NCBI GenBank assembly: GCA_019649035.1 | Contig: BMAT01000753.1 | Location: 115,378 to 135,632 of the forward strand | DNA from: Elysia marginata | Lineage: Eukaryota; Mollusca; Gastropoda; Plakobranchidae | Length of the DNA stretch: 20,255 nucleotides | Direction of reading: 5' to 3' | Shown here: positions 9,478-18,693 of the stretch, one piece after another | How positions within the stretch are numbered: position 1 is the stretch's first letter | Layout of the letters: every line of letters starts with the position of its first letter | Notes under the pieces: generated by a model | What the model was told of the DNA's origin: nothing | Seen by the model: only the letters and a program-made list of their open reading frames with translations | The model's database searches: none | Program-made: the position numbers and the translations under genes

Positions 9478-9698
9478 CGCGCCCTGGGCAAATGAGTGTG
9501 AAGTTGGAAATACTTTTCTTTGTAAACGTCATTTAAAGGTCTTCTTTTTTAATCTATATTTTAAAGTAACAAAATGTCAAGTCTTCCCCCAGAATATTGA
9601 TAATGTTAAAAAAAACTTTCGACAGTTCAAGGCTTGAACACCAAAGCCTTTGAAGTAGTAAACTGCGACATCCTACTCATTCAGCCTGAATGCAAGAC
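9478..9698. mobile_element. Diverged second copy of the MITE-like family
   Basis: The left end CGCGCCCTGGGCAAATGAGT matches the corresponding end of the 6670 element at 16 of 20 positions. Internal landmarks recur in order: CATTTAA then GTCTTCTTTTTT; TCTTCCC then TAATGTT; and CGACAT followed by CATTCAGCC near the right end. The inverted ends of this copy have degraded, so it is probably the older insertion. At about 221 bp it is slightly shorter. Confidence 0.55.
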
Positions 9699-9966
9699 TA
9701 TTTTTATACCGTACGCTTATTGTATGATGGTCTGAGAAAATCCGTAACAAGTTTGTAAGCCTTAGCGCAGCGTACAGTGGCGTAATCGATTCGGGTTGAT
9801 GAGTTGGTCAGATCCAATTATATAATGATTACTCTATGACCACTCTCTTAATAGCTTCAGTTTATAAATAACTTATAACATACAGTGTTCAAGAGGTAGA
9901 AATTGGTTTTTCTTCTTAGTCTGTATTTCTAAAAATCTGGTCAATAAAGTTTGATCCTTAAACAAT
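9699..9966. other. Unassigned sequence
   Basis: Contains CAGTGGCGTAATCG at about 9775, which resembles some hAT ends but has no partner. Nothing else recognised. Confidence 0.3.
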
Positions 9967-10218
9967 GTGATACATACAACAATGCAGTCTAAACCATCTC
10001 GTGTTCGTGTCCGCAATAAGTCTGAAGAGAAAAGAAAACAGCGGAAAACTTTGATCAGCTTGAGAAAACCTTTCATACTTTGTGCAATCCTTGGCCGAGG
10101 TCAGCAGCCTTCAGATGAGTCAAACTGGAAGCGCCTTGGCGAGTGTGCTAACTTGAGTTCTGTTGGACTACAGGTCGCAGGCCTTGCAAGCTATCTAAAT
10201 CCATACCCGTTAAATTAA
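9967..10218 (+). CDS. Unrecognised 83-codon ORF
   Basis: The N-terminal third is strongly basic (RVRVRNKSEEKRKQRK) and the rest is mixed with no membrane segment or known domain. The DNA is less AT-rich than its surroundings. An alternative ATG nine bases into the frame region (near 9982) is equally possible. Possibly an exon or fragment of a decayed element; a chance frame is also plausible. No partner gene nearby. Confidence 0.2.
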   Translation: MIHTTMQSKPSRVRVRNKSEEKRKQRKTLISLRKPFILCAILGRGQQPSDESNWKRLGECANLSSVGLQVAGLASYLNPYPLN

Positions 10219-10760
10219 TCGGGTAAACGGTTCGGTAATAGAGTCGGGTTAAAAAACAAGAGATAAAACAACCGGGTTCGGAAAAACGGTTAACCAGATT
10301 CTAAATACATTGAACTGTTGAAAAAATAGTACTTTATGGGCGCTTAAAAATGACTATAGTAATTTATTCGCATAAATTGTCACGTTCTTCTTTACCTGTT
10401 TTTGATGAGTAGCAATATCAAGTTTTTCAAAGCTCTCTATCACGTCTGTGCTTAGCAGGTTTTTAAGCTTACGCCTCACAGAAATGTCGTAAATTAAGAT
10501 AAAGGTGCATAAACGTGTGTTAGAAACATAAAAATCGAATCAATGTGTGAGAAATTCGGTTTAATAACGAGGATTTTTGTCCTGAAAAGACAACTTTTTC
10601 GATATTTGAAATATATCATTACAACGTTTATCAATATAACCAATAATTTGATAAACAACCAATGGTTTTTCACCGAGCAATCAAGGGAATTGCAGAAAAG
10701 CGGCTAGACAAAACCGTTTCTGATCTTTCGCGAATTCGGTTATTCGGAACTTATAACAGA
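10205..10760. other. Region with repeated CGGGTT / GGTTCGG / CGGTTA words
   Basis: Words of the type CGGGT, GGTTCGG, AACGGTTAACC and TTCGGTTATTCGG cluster at 10217-10298 and 10705-10752, with AT-rich DNA between. Clustered CGGTT words at both ends of a ~550-bp block resemble ends of some hAT-type non-autonomous elements, but I cannot align the two ends as inverted repeats. Confidence 0.2.
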
Positions 10761-10867
10761 CATCCTCTTCCAAAATCGAATCTTCGTGTCACGAATCACG
10801 TCTTACTAAGGGCGATTTTCACGTAGAAACTATTTCATTGATTACTCAATGTTTGCAGTAGAGACTA

Positions 10868-10918
10868 GAACAAGACGGAGGCGAGTAGTCTTGTCTTTAC
10901 CCCCCGCGTGTCTTGTTC
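10868..10918. other. Short inverted repeat
   Basis: GAACAAGAC (10868-10876) and its exact reverse complement GTCTTGTTC (10910-10918) flank a 33-bp loop that itself contains CTTGTCTT. A weak hairpin of unknown significance. Confidence 0.4.
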
Positions 10919-12370
10919 GTGACTGAAGAACGAAGATCGAAAAGATAACCACTAGATCTAGAACTGAGGCTTTACTTTGACAACATTTTTCGTTAGGGAC
11001 AAAGAACTTACTGCTATGGTTACACTAGCCAAAACAGTTTCTTAAGCACCCTTGTATGTTTAGCGTTTTTATAAGGTAGCAAAGAACAATAAATACAGGT
11101 TAATACTATTATTGTGCTGGTTTTAAAGATAATCAGTCAGCCCTTTCATAAGAAATTGCCCTTTACTTTGAAGCTCATTTTTTACAATAGATGTCAACAT
11201 TAATTTTCGTTCTTTTTGTAAATATATTAATGTATAAAACGTTACGGAATCATGCTTGTATTTAGTTTGCTTTTCGTACAATTTATGGATTTAATATTGT
11301 AAGATTTCATTTAGTCATGTTTAAAATGTGGCACGCGTTGAAATGGTTTGAAGTGTTAAGTTTTGTTATGTTTTGATGCTCTTTATAAATAATTCACTGT
11401 CTATCTAATTAGTTGGCTATCTAAAGTTGAACTTGCAATAATTTTATTAACCATGCCAGCACAAAGAAAACAAATGAAAAACTTTAATAAATGTATTATT
11501 GCTGAGTAAAAGTAGGTCAAGAAAATTGAACTACCCAGGTGCAAAAAACAATAGACCTATAATAGTGCTTTTTTGTTCAAAGAAAGGCGTGACTTTTGTT
11601 ACCACCCATTGTGCTTTATGTCTGTCACTACCCAACAACTTAACAGACTGGTATCTTAGAAAAAAATTAGCACATATTCCGTCCGGGGCATGGCAACGAT
11701 TATTTTTTAAACGATTGTCTCATAAATAAATTAGTGACAACACCTATTTGATACTAGTTTGATTATTTCCAAAAAAAAATTTGACTTGTACTTAAATAAC
11801 TTCTAGTTTTTAAAAAAATTATGATAATAATAAGAGTTTTAAAAACTCCTTTTACAAGAGAAAGCTTGCGATTTTTTAGATTTGAAAAGGTTTGGGATAC
11901 GATACTGTATAAAAGTTTAAAGAAACATCAGTTACAACATTTAACATTGAACATGAAGGAAACAATCTAGCACAAGACACACATAATCCACAAAACGAGA
12001 CACTCAGAATAACTTTGAATCAAACTCTCATGGAAGTGACCCCATGACTCCGAATCATTTAACCATTCACTGGTTAATCAAAGTCAAAAGATTGGGTATT
12101 CCCACACACAATTATCCACTTGTAAAATTTACGCTCCTAAAAACCTCGGAGGATCACCAGATTTCTATGAGAAAAATGACGCATAACTTTGTTACAAAAC
12201 CTGATGGGAGGGAGGGTCACTTGAGGTCGATGTTAACGCCATTGGTTCTTTGAAATAATATTTTCTTGCCCTGTGTGAACAGGTAGACGAGGTAACATCA
12301 GGTTAAAAGGGGATTTGTCGCCATGGCGCTATTAGTCTGTGTATATCTACATGGTACCGCAGCTATGGTA
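10919..12370. other. AT-rich sequence with no recognised gene
   Basis: Open stretches of 69-76 codons (11499-11729 and 12044-12253) show no motif and have AT-driven composition. One TAGATCTA palindrome at 10953-10960. Otherwise nothing seen. Confidence 0.45.
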
Positions 12371-12440
12371 GAGGCGGCGTAGTACAGTGGCAAGACAAAG
12401 CAGAATTATGCATGCTTGGCTGTTCGACAATAGTATTTAC
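12371..12440 (+). mobile_element. Degraded tRNA-derived SINE head
   Basis: GCGTAGTACAGTGGCAAGAC resembles a SINE A-box region, and GGCTGTTCGACAAT about 40 bp later resembles a decayed B box. No body follows, because the 3' tail of a minus-strand LINE starts within about 20 bp. Probably an old fragment, truncated or interrupted. It does not closely match the SINE at 130. Confidence 0.4.
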
Positions 12441-12456
12441 AAAGTTATAATTAGAT

Positions 12457-13020
12457 GATTGGTTGATTGATTGAAATTTTTTACAAGCCCAGTCCACCAT
12501 TAGCGATGATCTCAGGGCTTGCGGTATCTTTAAATTTAGTTAACTTCGACCCTATATACTTGCCGACTTATCTCATATATTAAAATCAAGTTTTAAATAT
12601 CTTATACACTATTTACAGCTTTTGACACTTTTCTTCACATGTGCTTCAGATTTTGCCACACAATCTTTCAGATCACCTCTCGAAGCAGCGTATGCATATC
12701 ATTTGTCTTATAACATTTTTGTCTGCCTAGCAAAAAAATCTGCACATTCCACTAAAATTGTTTTACAGTGAAAGGACACTCACAAGCTGTACAAAAGGGT
12801 TGTTGTTCCCCCTTTAAAAGGTATTCGTTAGCGATCCACGAATGGTCGATACGGAGTCTGCTCAAAACAGCCTCTTGTTTTCTGCTCAGTCTTTCTACAG
12901 AAATGATTCTTTTTTTTAAAGATTTGGACTAATTTCATGAACTTTATTGTTGAATTCAGCATCCCAGTCCGTCTGCCACAGTTGTTCAAGATGTGTGTTT
13001 AATTTGATTATTAGATGAAA
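12457..13020 (-). mobile_element. I/Nimb-like LINE, 3'-terminal fragment
   Basis: On the minus strand the fragment starts with the C-terminal tail of a LINE ORF2: WQTDWDAEFNNKVHEISP (12925-12978), a decayed W-x3-WD...NKLHEI-P motif. A frame change in the A8 run at 12910-12917 follows. Next come RLSRKQEAVLSRLRIDHSW (about 12836-12895), YLLKGEQQPFCTACECPFTV, ILVECADFF in yet another frame, and LLREV near 12675. This series (RLRIGH, LLKGE, C-x2-C-x-C, ILVEC) is typical of I/Nimb-type elements; the usual H of the cysteine cluster reads Q here. The 3' UTR is about 190 bp, and the minus strand ends in AATC repeats (TCAATCAATCAACC). Endonuclease and RT domains are absent. Inactive. Confidence 0.8.
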
Positions 13021-13224
13021 TCGTATAATAGCGTTAGAAGTAAAGCGGAGGATGGGGTAGAACATGAGATCGACAAGAGAAGGGAGGAGGATAGTAAAGG
13101 ACCCCGAACAGAGAATGATAAAGAAAGGGGAGGAGTGAGATTGCAGAGATCTAAGCAAGAAAAAAAGATGGCAAGAAAGAAGATCACCAGATCAGTGTAC
13201 CAGATACATAGAGAAAGTGTGTGA
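13021..13224. other. Purine-rich segment upstream of the LINE fragment
   Basis: Plus-strand GA-rich DNA giving a Lys/Arg/Glu-rich 69-codon open stretch (13015-13224) and, on the other strand, a stretch running into the LINE frame. It may be decayed LINE RNase H region or a purine tract; no RNase H motif is readable. I do not regard the plus-strand stretch as a gene. Confidence 0.3.
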
Positions 13225-16200
13225 GTTTTGATAGATGCTGAAGTCTCTTCACAATAAATCTGAGATATCGAAAAGATTTCTTTTTGTATGTGCTCTAGTA
13301 GAGCAAATTTGCTTTAAAAATATTGAGATCAATACCTATAAGTTATCCAAACGCAGTTCAAACAATGAAGGATGAAAAGGTTTGACATTCGTGTTAGTCC
13401 CTTAAAGGTGGTAATATATATTCCTCTCGCAAATTTTCAGACTATCTTTAGAACACAAAAAACGTAGCGTATGCGTGTATGAGTAGATTGGCAACTTTTA
13501 TAGATAACTGAATGTTTATTGAATCAAAACTCTTCAAAGCTAATACCAAGTCTTTGACTTTTAAAATCATCCAATGGAGGTAATTCTATAGAATAAGTAA
13601 AAGGAGAAACTGTAAAATACCTCAACTGGTACCAGTATTCACCAAAAGCATTCTTACATATTAAAAATATTATTATTGCGGTTTGTTTTTCAAGAAATAC
13701 ACTGAACTTATACTTTTATTATGTAATGATATAAATTAATCAAAACGAGTTTTTTATAGTTGTATGTCCCTCCAACCAACCAAAATGAGTCTTAAATAGA
13801 TACTATGAAAGTAGTAATGCATTGCTATAACAGAAAAGCTTATTTTCTTTCATATCAAATACAACAGACAGGACAGTTCTATATCGTGTTTCTGTGTGAA
13901 GTTATAGCCGTTTGAAGTTGGCAAGCTTAGGACTTGTAAGTTTCAGAAAGGGGAGAAAATTACGTTTGAACTTTAGACAGCAATACCAATGTAAATTCCA
14001 AAGAAACCATGCCAACTAAAGTTAAACACATAAAACATGAAGTTTCAAGATGAGAAACTGTGAAAAAATATTCAGAAATGGTCTTAACGTCAATATCTAA
14101 ACTATATTAAAAAATTGACTTCGGAACACCCACTGAACTTTAAAAGCCTATTTCCCAAAACTAGGCTTTCTGACTGCAGACTCGTTTGCAATCAATCCGA
14201 GATGTAATATAAAAATACACACTTAAATAAGGACTGGACCTAAAAGAAAAGCTTTAACTTTGCTCAAAAAGGCAAAAACAACAAAATATAAAAAAACCTT
14301 CATTAGGTGTGAAGATTACTTATATGCTAAAGCTTTCCTTACCGTACTCTCCGCTGTGTGTTGACTTTTTTTAAAAACTTGTTTAGAAAGCTTGTAAAAC
14401 ACATGATAGATCCCCACTGGCTAAACTAAAAATGTCCGTAAAACGTTCACAAAAACATCGGCACTTCCAAGATTTATTCCATTGCTGCTATTTCGTTTCG
14501 AAATTTTATTAACATGCTCTATTTTTTTTACTCCAAACGATGCTTTATTCCGCGTACCTTGAAAGCTCTTAAGTGTGGAGTGAACACTGAAAGCATCTCG
14601 AATAAGTGCTTCGCGCTTTGATAAGACCTACTCTCAAGTTGGCTTAAGAACTTCTAGCTCTCAATCTATCGACCACAATCACTCTCTTTACGTAAAGAAA
14701 AGGATCGAAAGTACCTTTGAAGGCTGTCTCGGAACTTACTCAAAAATCGACCAGTCATCTGAAACTACAAAATACAAAAAGCGAGAAGGACAAAAAACTG
14801 ATACTGGTAATGTTTGAGCAAAACTTTTTGTGTTCTATACCACCACTTAACGGAGGTTTTTAAAACGTGTCTTTGTTCATTTGAGATGATAAAAACCTTT
14901 GTGTCATTCAGAGAGCGCTAGATATTTTATTTTTTATTGACAGTTTCAATCAATGAAACTCGTACATAAATGTGGAAATGAAATCTACTAGTTTTACAGA
15001 ATAATAGATCTAGAAGAAAAAATGGTTTAAGAAGAATCAATGAAAATACTACCGCACTCTTTTTAAAGCATCAAAAATATATATCCATAGCCAGCTCTAA
15101 TGAAACAAAGACGTAAACAAATAGGCATAAAGAAGTCAAGAATTACGGCAATGTTTCCAATATTTAAAGCTTTTATATAGTTCAATAGGCTTTGGATTTT
15201 TACATAACTTGCATCCATCTTAATTTTTATGGTGCAAAGCGATCGATCTTCTTTGCTTATAATACGACGTTCGTTATTATAATTATAACGATTATGCGTT
15301 TCACAGAGCTTGTGTTTCAAAAAAAACTCTTTATATTCTTTTATTTTAAAGTTTTCCATGTTGCCTAAGCTAGTGCGACAGAATCAAGTCAATATTTAAA
15401 GCGCCTACATTTTTCTGCTTTATGTAGTCTTCCCGATGGAGACTAATGACAAAGCAAACTTTACCGCTAATGGGGTATAAACAAAATGTCCCACATTAAT
15501 TTTAAAAGTACTCCTGCACTTTATGATTCTTGGACATTATGATTTAAAACACAAAAAACCTAAGAGCTTAAAACCTTTTTAACCACGGCATTGCTAAAAC
15601 TGTGCATGTTAGGGAAAATTTGATCCTGACATTAAAAAACAAAACTTGATACTCAGAGCCTAGGCCTTAATGCTTAAACAGAGGAAAAAAAACATGACAC
15701 GCAGAATCTAAAATGCCAAAAAAAAAATGGAGCCTCAAACCTTAGATAGATTTTACCTTCTACAGACTCTAGATCAAGAGATCTTCTATATCAAACTCTA
15801 AATCTAGATTACCGAAATTGATTTTAAAATATTAGTGAATTTTTCGGACTCTCAATAAAGAGTTTAGATCTAGGTCTGACCTAAGTTCTGCAGAACTCAA
15901 CAACCGAAGCGGGCGAAACTATTTTGTTTTCATGTCTTCGTAAGTAGGCCATCTTGAAAAAAAACCTGATATTTAAATTTGACCTGTCTTTTGATACTAG
16001 TTATGAATACAAATAATACTAAGAGCTACCTGTATAGCATACGCGTCAAGAGTGACCCTTATGGAAATAACGGATACGTTTAGAATTATTGTAACCTGTA
16101 CTTTCCTTCACTGTTTGCTCAAATTAGATTCGCCGATTGCGAGTTTGCATACTTTTTAGCCGAATGTTTAATTTATTTAATCGTTGAAACAAAGCTTTTA

Positions 16201-16432
16201 AAGTTAGAACAAATGTCTGCCAATACAAAAAGTCCTGTGCTTACGGTTCATATTGGTATAGACCACTAGCGACATTTAAACTTTTTAAAGAACGTGACAT
16301 CAATTTTGATATTCTGCTGGTCATGATTCTGTTTGAAAGAATATAATGTTATGTAAAAAGTTACTAAAAAAATACAGAAAGCTGAAGTACATTTTGCTCT
16401 AGATTATTATTTCTATTCTATGTTTTTTTACA
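13225..16432. other. Long AT-rich stretch with no recognised gene
   Basis: About 3.2 kb with only one open stretch near 100 codons (minus 15063-15359), AT-driven in composition and without motifs. It includes a short hairpin AGTTTCA / TGAAACT near 14942 and a cluster of TCTAGATC-like words at 15768-15872. No splice-consistent exon, tandem repeat or retroelement motif seen. Confidence 0.5.
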
Positions 16433-16631
16433 TTGATTGATTAATTGGATTTTTTTACAAGCCCAGTCCATCATTAACGATGATCTCAGGGCTAATGGCT
16501 TACGAACTCTTCAAATTTAGTTTACTTCGACCCTATCTCATATACTAAAATCAATTTATGAAAAACTCCTACACTAATTACAAGTTTTAAAAGTTTTCTA
16601 TATATTTTCTTCAGATTTTGCTATATAATCC
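16433..16631 (-). mobile_element. Second copy of the I/Nimb-like LINE 3' UTR
   Basis: Matches the 3' UTR of the fragment at 12457: TTTTTACAAGCCCAGTCC then CATTA and GATGATCTCAGGGCT with two substitutions over about 42 bp. ACTTCGACCCTAT, CTCATATA and TTCTTCAGATTTTGC follow in the same order, with a short deletion after CCCTAT. A GATTGATTAATTGG tail is again at the left, so the element is minus-strand and severely 5'-truncated. Coding sequence is absent. The left block is the best conserved part of both copies. Confidence 0.75.
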
Positions 16632-17186
16632 AATCATTTTGAGATTGGTTGGTTTACATTCTCCAATTTCAGATTGGATACAACACGACTATTGTGCCTT
16701 GCCGCGACATATTGGGAGCATCATCTGCAGTCTTTAAGTCTCTAACTATATGTGGGATTTCAAAGACCAAAAACTAACAAAGTGTTTCGTTCTTTTAAAC
16801 TAAACAGAACAAAACTATGAAAACCAAATAGGAAATATAATTTATGAGGGTTTATACACCAAAAAATGCTTATCCAGATACATTGAAAGTATTCGTTTTT
16901 TTTAAAGAAACAAATCACTACAGTCACAGTTCTCCAGGTTTTCATAGTGTTTAAGATAGTTGAGGCAGTTAAAAGTGAAAATTTTTTAAAAGTAACTTGG
17001 TACTTCACCTTTGGCTAATTATGGGTGTTAAAGTCGATTACTGCCCAAATATATGTGTGTCCATGTTCTGATCCCACCATGAGTGATTGACACAGGGGTT
17101 ACTGCTTGCTATTTATTCTACATATCCTTCCCCTCACCCACCCAAGGTGATGGCCTATTTTATGTTCATGTGCTTTTAGCTCGTGT
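16632..17186. other. Unassigned AT-rich sequence
   Basis: An 82-codon minus-strand open stretch (16760-17008) is Phe/Lys-rich and unrecognised, probably chance. GATTGG words at 16640-16680 add nothing clear. Confidence 0.4.
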
Positions 17187-17198
17187 AGTTATTTTATC
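17187..17198 (+). repeat. Left target-site duplication of the RTE-like LINE
   Basis: AGTTATTTTATC, identical over 12 bp to 17881-17892. It abuts the 5'-truncated start of the LINE. Confidence 0.8.
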
Positions 17199-17873
17199 AA
17201 TATAAAGAAAACTAAAAATGTCGATACTGTTAGATGCAAGAGAACATCAGACATAACAGTTGATGGAAAGAAAGTTGAGTGCTTAGAAAACTTTGAATAC
17301 CTTGGATCCAAAATTGAAGGAAATGGAAAATGTTCAAATGAAATCAAAAGAAAGACAGCCATGGCCGCAGGACAGCTTAAGAAGATGGAAAAAATCTGGA
17401 AAGGACAAGATAAGCAAACAAAGTTGAAAATCGTTAGAGCATGCTCATTTCCAACATCCATCTATGGGTGCGAAGGATGGACCTTGACAACAGCAGTTGC
17501 AAAGAAAATCAACGCTTTTGAAATGAAATGTTATAGGAGGATGCTCAGAATACCATGGATAGCAAAAAGAATAAACACAGAAATCTGAAAAGGGTTAAAA
17601 GTGGGCCAAGACTGGTTATTGAACAACATCAAAGCAAGGAAACTATCATACTTCGGCCACCTAAAAAGACACGACTCCCTAGAAAAGCACTTATTGGAGG
17701 CAAGGCTTGAAAGCAAAAGAAGGAAAGGCCGACCAACAAGAAGATGGACTGAAGACATTAAGGAGTGGCTACAGATAAGCCCCACAGAAGCTGGCAGAGA
17801 AGCCCAGAAGAGGGAAGTGTTTAGACGGAGGGTTCAGGAGGCAACGTCCACACAGACATGCCAGGATGAGTGA
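17199..17873 (+). pseudogene. LINE reverse transcriptase C-terminal region, one nonsense codon
   Basis: One frame stays open from 17199 to the natural stop at 17871-17873 except for a TGA at 17586-17588. In order it reads NIKKTKNV (end of the RT palm/thumb, as in gLKIN-x-KTK), TVDGKKVECLENFEYLGSKI, a helical segment, YGCEGWTLT (the YGxExW motif), INAFEMKCYRRMLRIPW (FExxCxRRxLxIPW), WLLNNIKARKLSYFGHLKR, and RRKGRPTRRWTEDI. This succession is that of RTE/BovB-type LINE C-termini. The endonuclease, the RT catalytic motif and the fingers are missing through 5' truncation. The ATG at 17361 is an internal methionine. The clade assignment is from motif memory and could be a related LINE clade. Confidence 0.85.
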
Positions 17874-17880
17874 GTGAGTG
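17199..17880 (+). mobile_element. 5'-truncated RTE/BovB-like LINE insertion
   Basis: A 682-bp insertion bounded by 12-bp direct repeats, carrying only the end of a LINE ORF and a TGAG tail. Truncation at the 5' end, the target-site duplication and the short simple tail are hallmarks of target-primed reverse transcription. Compared with the minus-strand relics at 7050 and 12457 this copy is well preserved, with just one nonsense codon and no frameshift, so it is the youngest LINE in the window. It inserted close to the left edge of the 44-bp minisatellite. Confidence 0.88.
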
Positions 17881-17892
17881 AGTTATTTTATC
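17881..17892 (+). repeat. Right target-site duplication of the RTE-like LINE
   Basis: AGTTATTTTATC, directly after the GATGAGTGAGTGAGTG tail. Confidence 0.8.
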
Positions 17893-17915
17893 TTGTTTGA
17901 CCTTAGTTTTCTTTA

Positions 17916-18454
17916 GGCATTTCCTCAAGATAGTTATTTAGAATAATTGTATTACTTTCGGCATTTCACCAAGATATTTATTGATAATGGTTGTATTATT
18001 TTAGGCATTTCAGCAATATATTTATTTAGAATGATTGTATTACTTTAGGCATTTCACCAAGATATTTATTGATAATGGTTGTATTACTTTAGGCATTTTA
18101 TCAAGATACTTATTGATAATTGTTGTATTACTTTAGGAATTTCATCAAGATAGTTATTGATAATGATTGCATCATTTTAGGAATTTCATCAAGATAGTTA
18201 TTGATGATGGTTGTATTACTTTAGGCATTTCATCAAGATAGTTATTGATAATGATTGTATTACTTTAGGAATTTCATCAAGATAGTTATTGATGATGATT
18301 GCATCATTTTAGGAATTTCATCAAGATACTTATTGATGATGGTTGTATTACTGTAGGCATTTCATCAAGATAGTTATTGATAATGATTGTATTACTTTAG
18401 GAATTTCATCTAGATAGTTATTGATGATGGTTGTATTACTTTAGGCATTTCACC
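17916..18454 (+). repeat. 44-bp minisatellite, 12 full units plus a partial
   Basis: Units begin with GGCATTT or GGAATTT at 17916 and every 44 bp thereafter to 18444, with no insertion or deletion. The typical unit starts GGCATTTCATCAAGATAGTT and ends TGATTGTATTACTTTA. Units 8 (18224) and 11 (18356) are identical. Early units alternate between two types (1 and 3 share TTATTTAGAAT; 2 and 4 share CACCAAGATATTTATTG). Later units repeat as trimers (6 and 9 share GCATCATTTTA; 7 and 10 share GATGATGGTTG). Since 44 is not a multiple of three, a protein repeat is unlikely. Confidence 0.97.
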
Positions 18455-18500
18455 TCTATCTCTCTCTATCTCTCTATTTCTCTCCTCTCTCTCTCTCTCC
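18453..18500 (+). repeat. CT microsatellite
   Basis: CTCTATCTCTCTCTATCTC and CTCTCTCTCTC follow the last minisatellite unit without a gap. Nearly pure pyrimidine. Confidence 0.9.
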
Positions 18501-18540
18501 TAACTGTCGAGAGCTTGTCCTTGTCTTTGACTCACCGAGA

Positions 18541-18693
18541 ATGAAGCTATCGGCAGACAATTCCTTGCGTCGCAGACAATGTCCAGCAAGTTGCGTCCTC
18601 CTGGCATCCCCGAACGTGTGGGAAAGTAAGCCAGAGAGGAAGCAAGGGAAAACGTGTCAGGGAAGCAAGTTAGATAACTTGATTACACAGTAG
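18541..18693 (+). CDS. Short unrecognised ORF, possible terminal exon
   Basis: The frame is open from the CT tract onward. The first ATG at 18541 gives 50 codons, ending in TAG at 18691. The DNA here is clearly less AT-rich than both flanks, and the peptide is basic with no known domain (contains LRRRQCPASC). An AATAAA lies at 18733-18738, about 40 bp past the stop. The upstream pyrimidine tract could serve a 3' splice site. Alternatively this is part of an unrecognised repeat. The function is unknown and the coding call is weak. Confidence 0.22.
   Translation: MKLSADNSLRRRQCPASCVLLASPNVWESKPERKQGKTCQGSKLDNLITQ

Noticed and set aside
9770..9800. CAGTGGCGTA as a hAT-type transposon end
   Set aside because: No inverted partner (TACGCCACTG) exists in the window and no 8-bp target duplication is visible.
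13015..13224. Highly charged 69-codon plus-strand ORF
   Set aside because: It lies on a purine-rich stretch and overlaps the opposite-strand LINE fragment; the charge pattern follows from GA-rich DNA.
14940..14962. Hairpin AGTTTCA / TGAAACT as a terminator or element end
   Set aside because: Seven-base stems are common by chance in 20 kb, and nothing nearby gives it context.
15063..15359. 98-codon minus-strand ORF as a gene
   Set aside because: Amino-acid use (Ile, Lys, Asn, Tyr, Phe) is what AT-rich random DNA gives; no domain, splice or polyadenylation context supports it.
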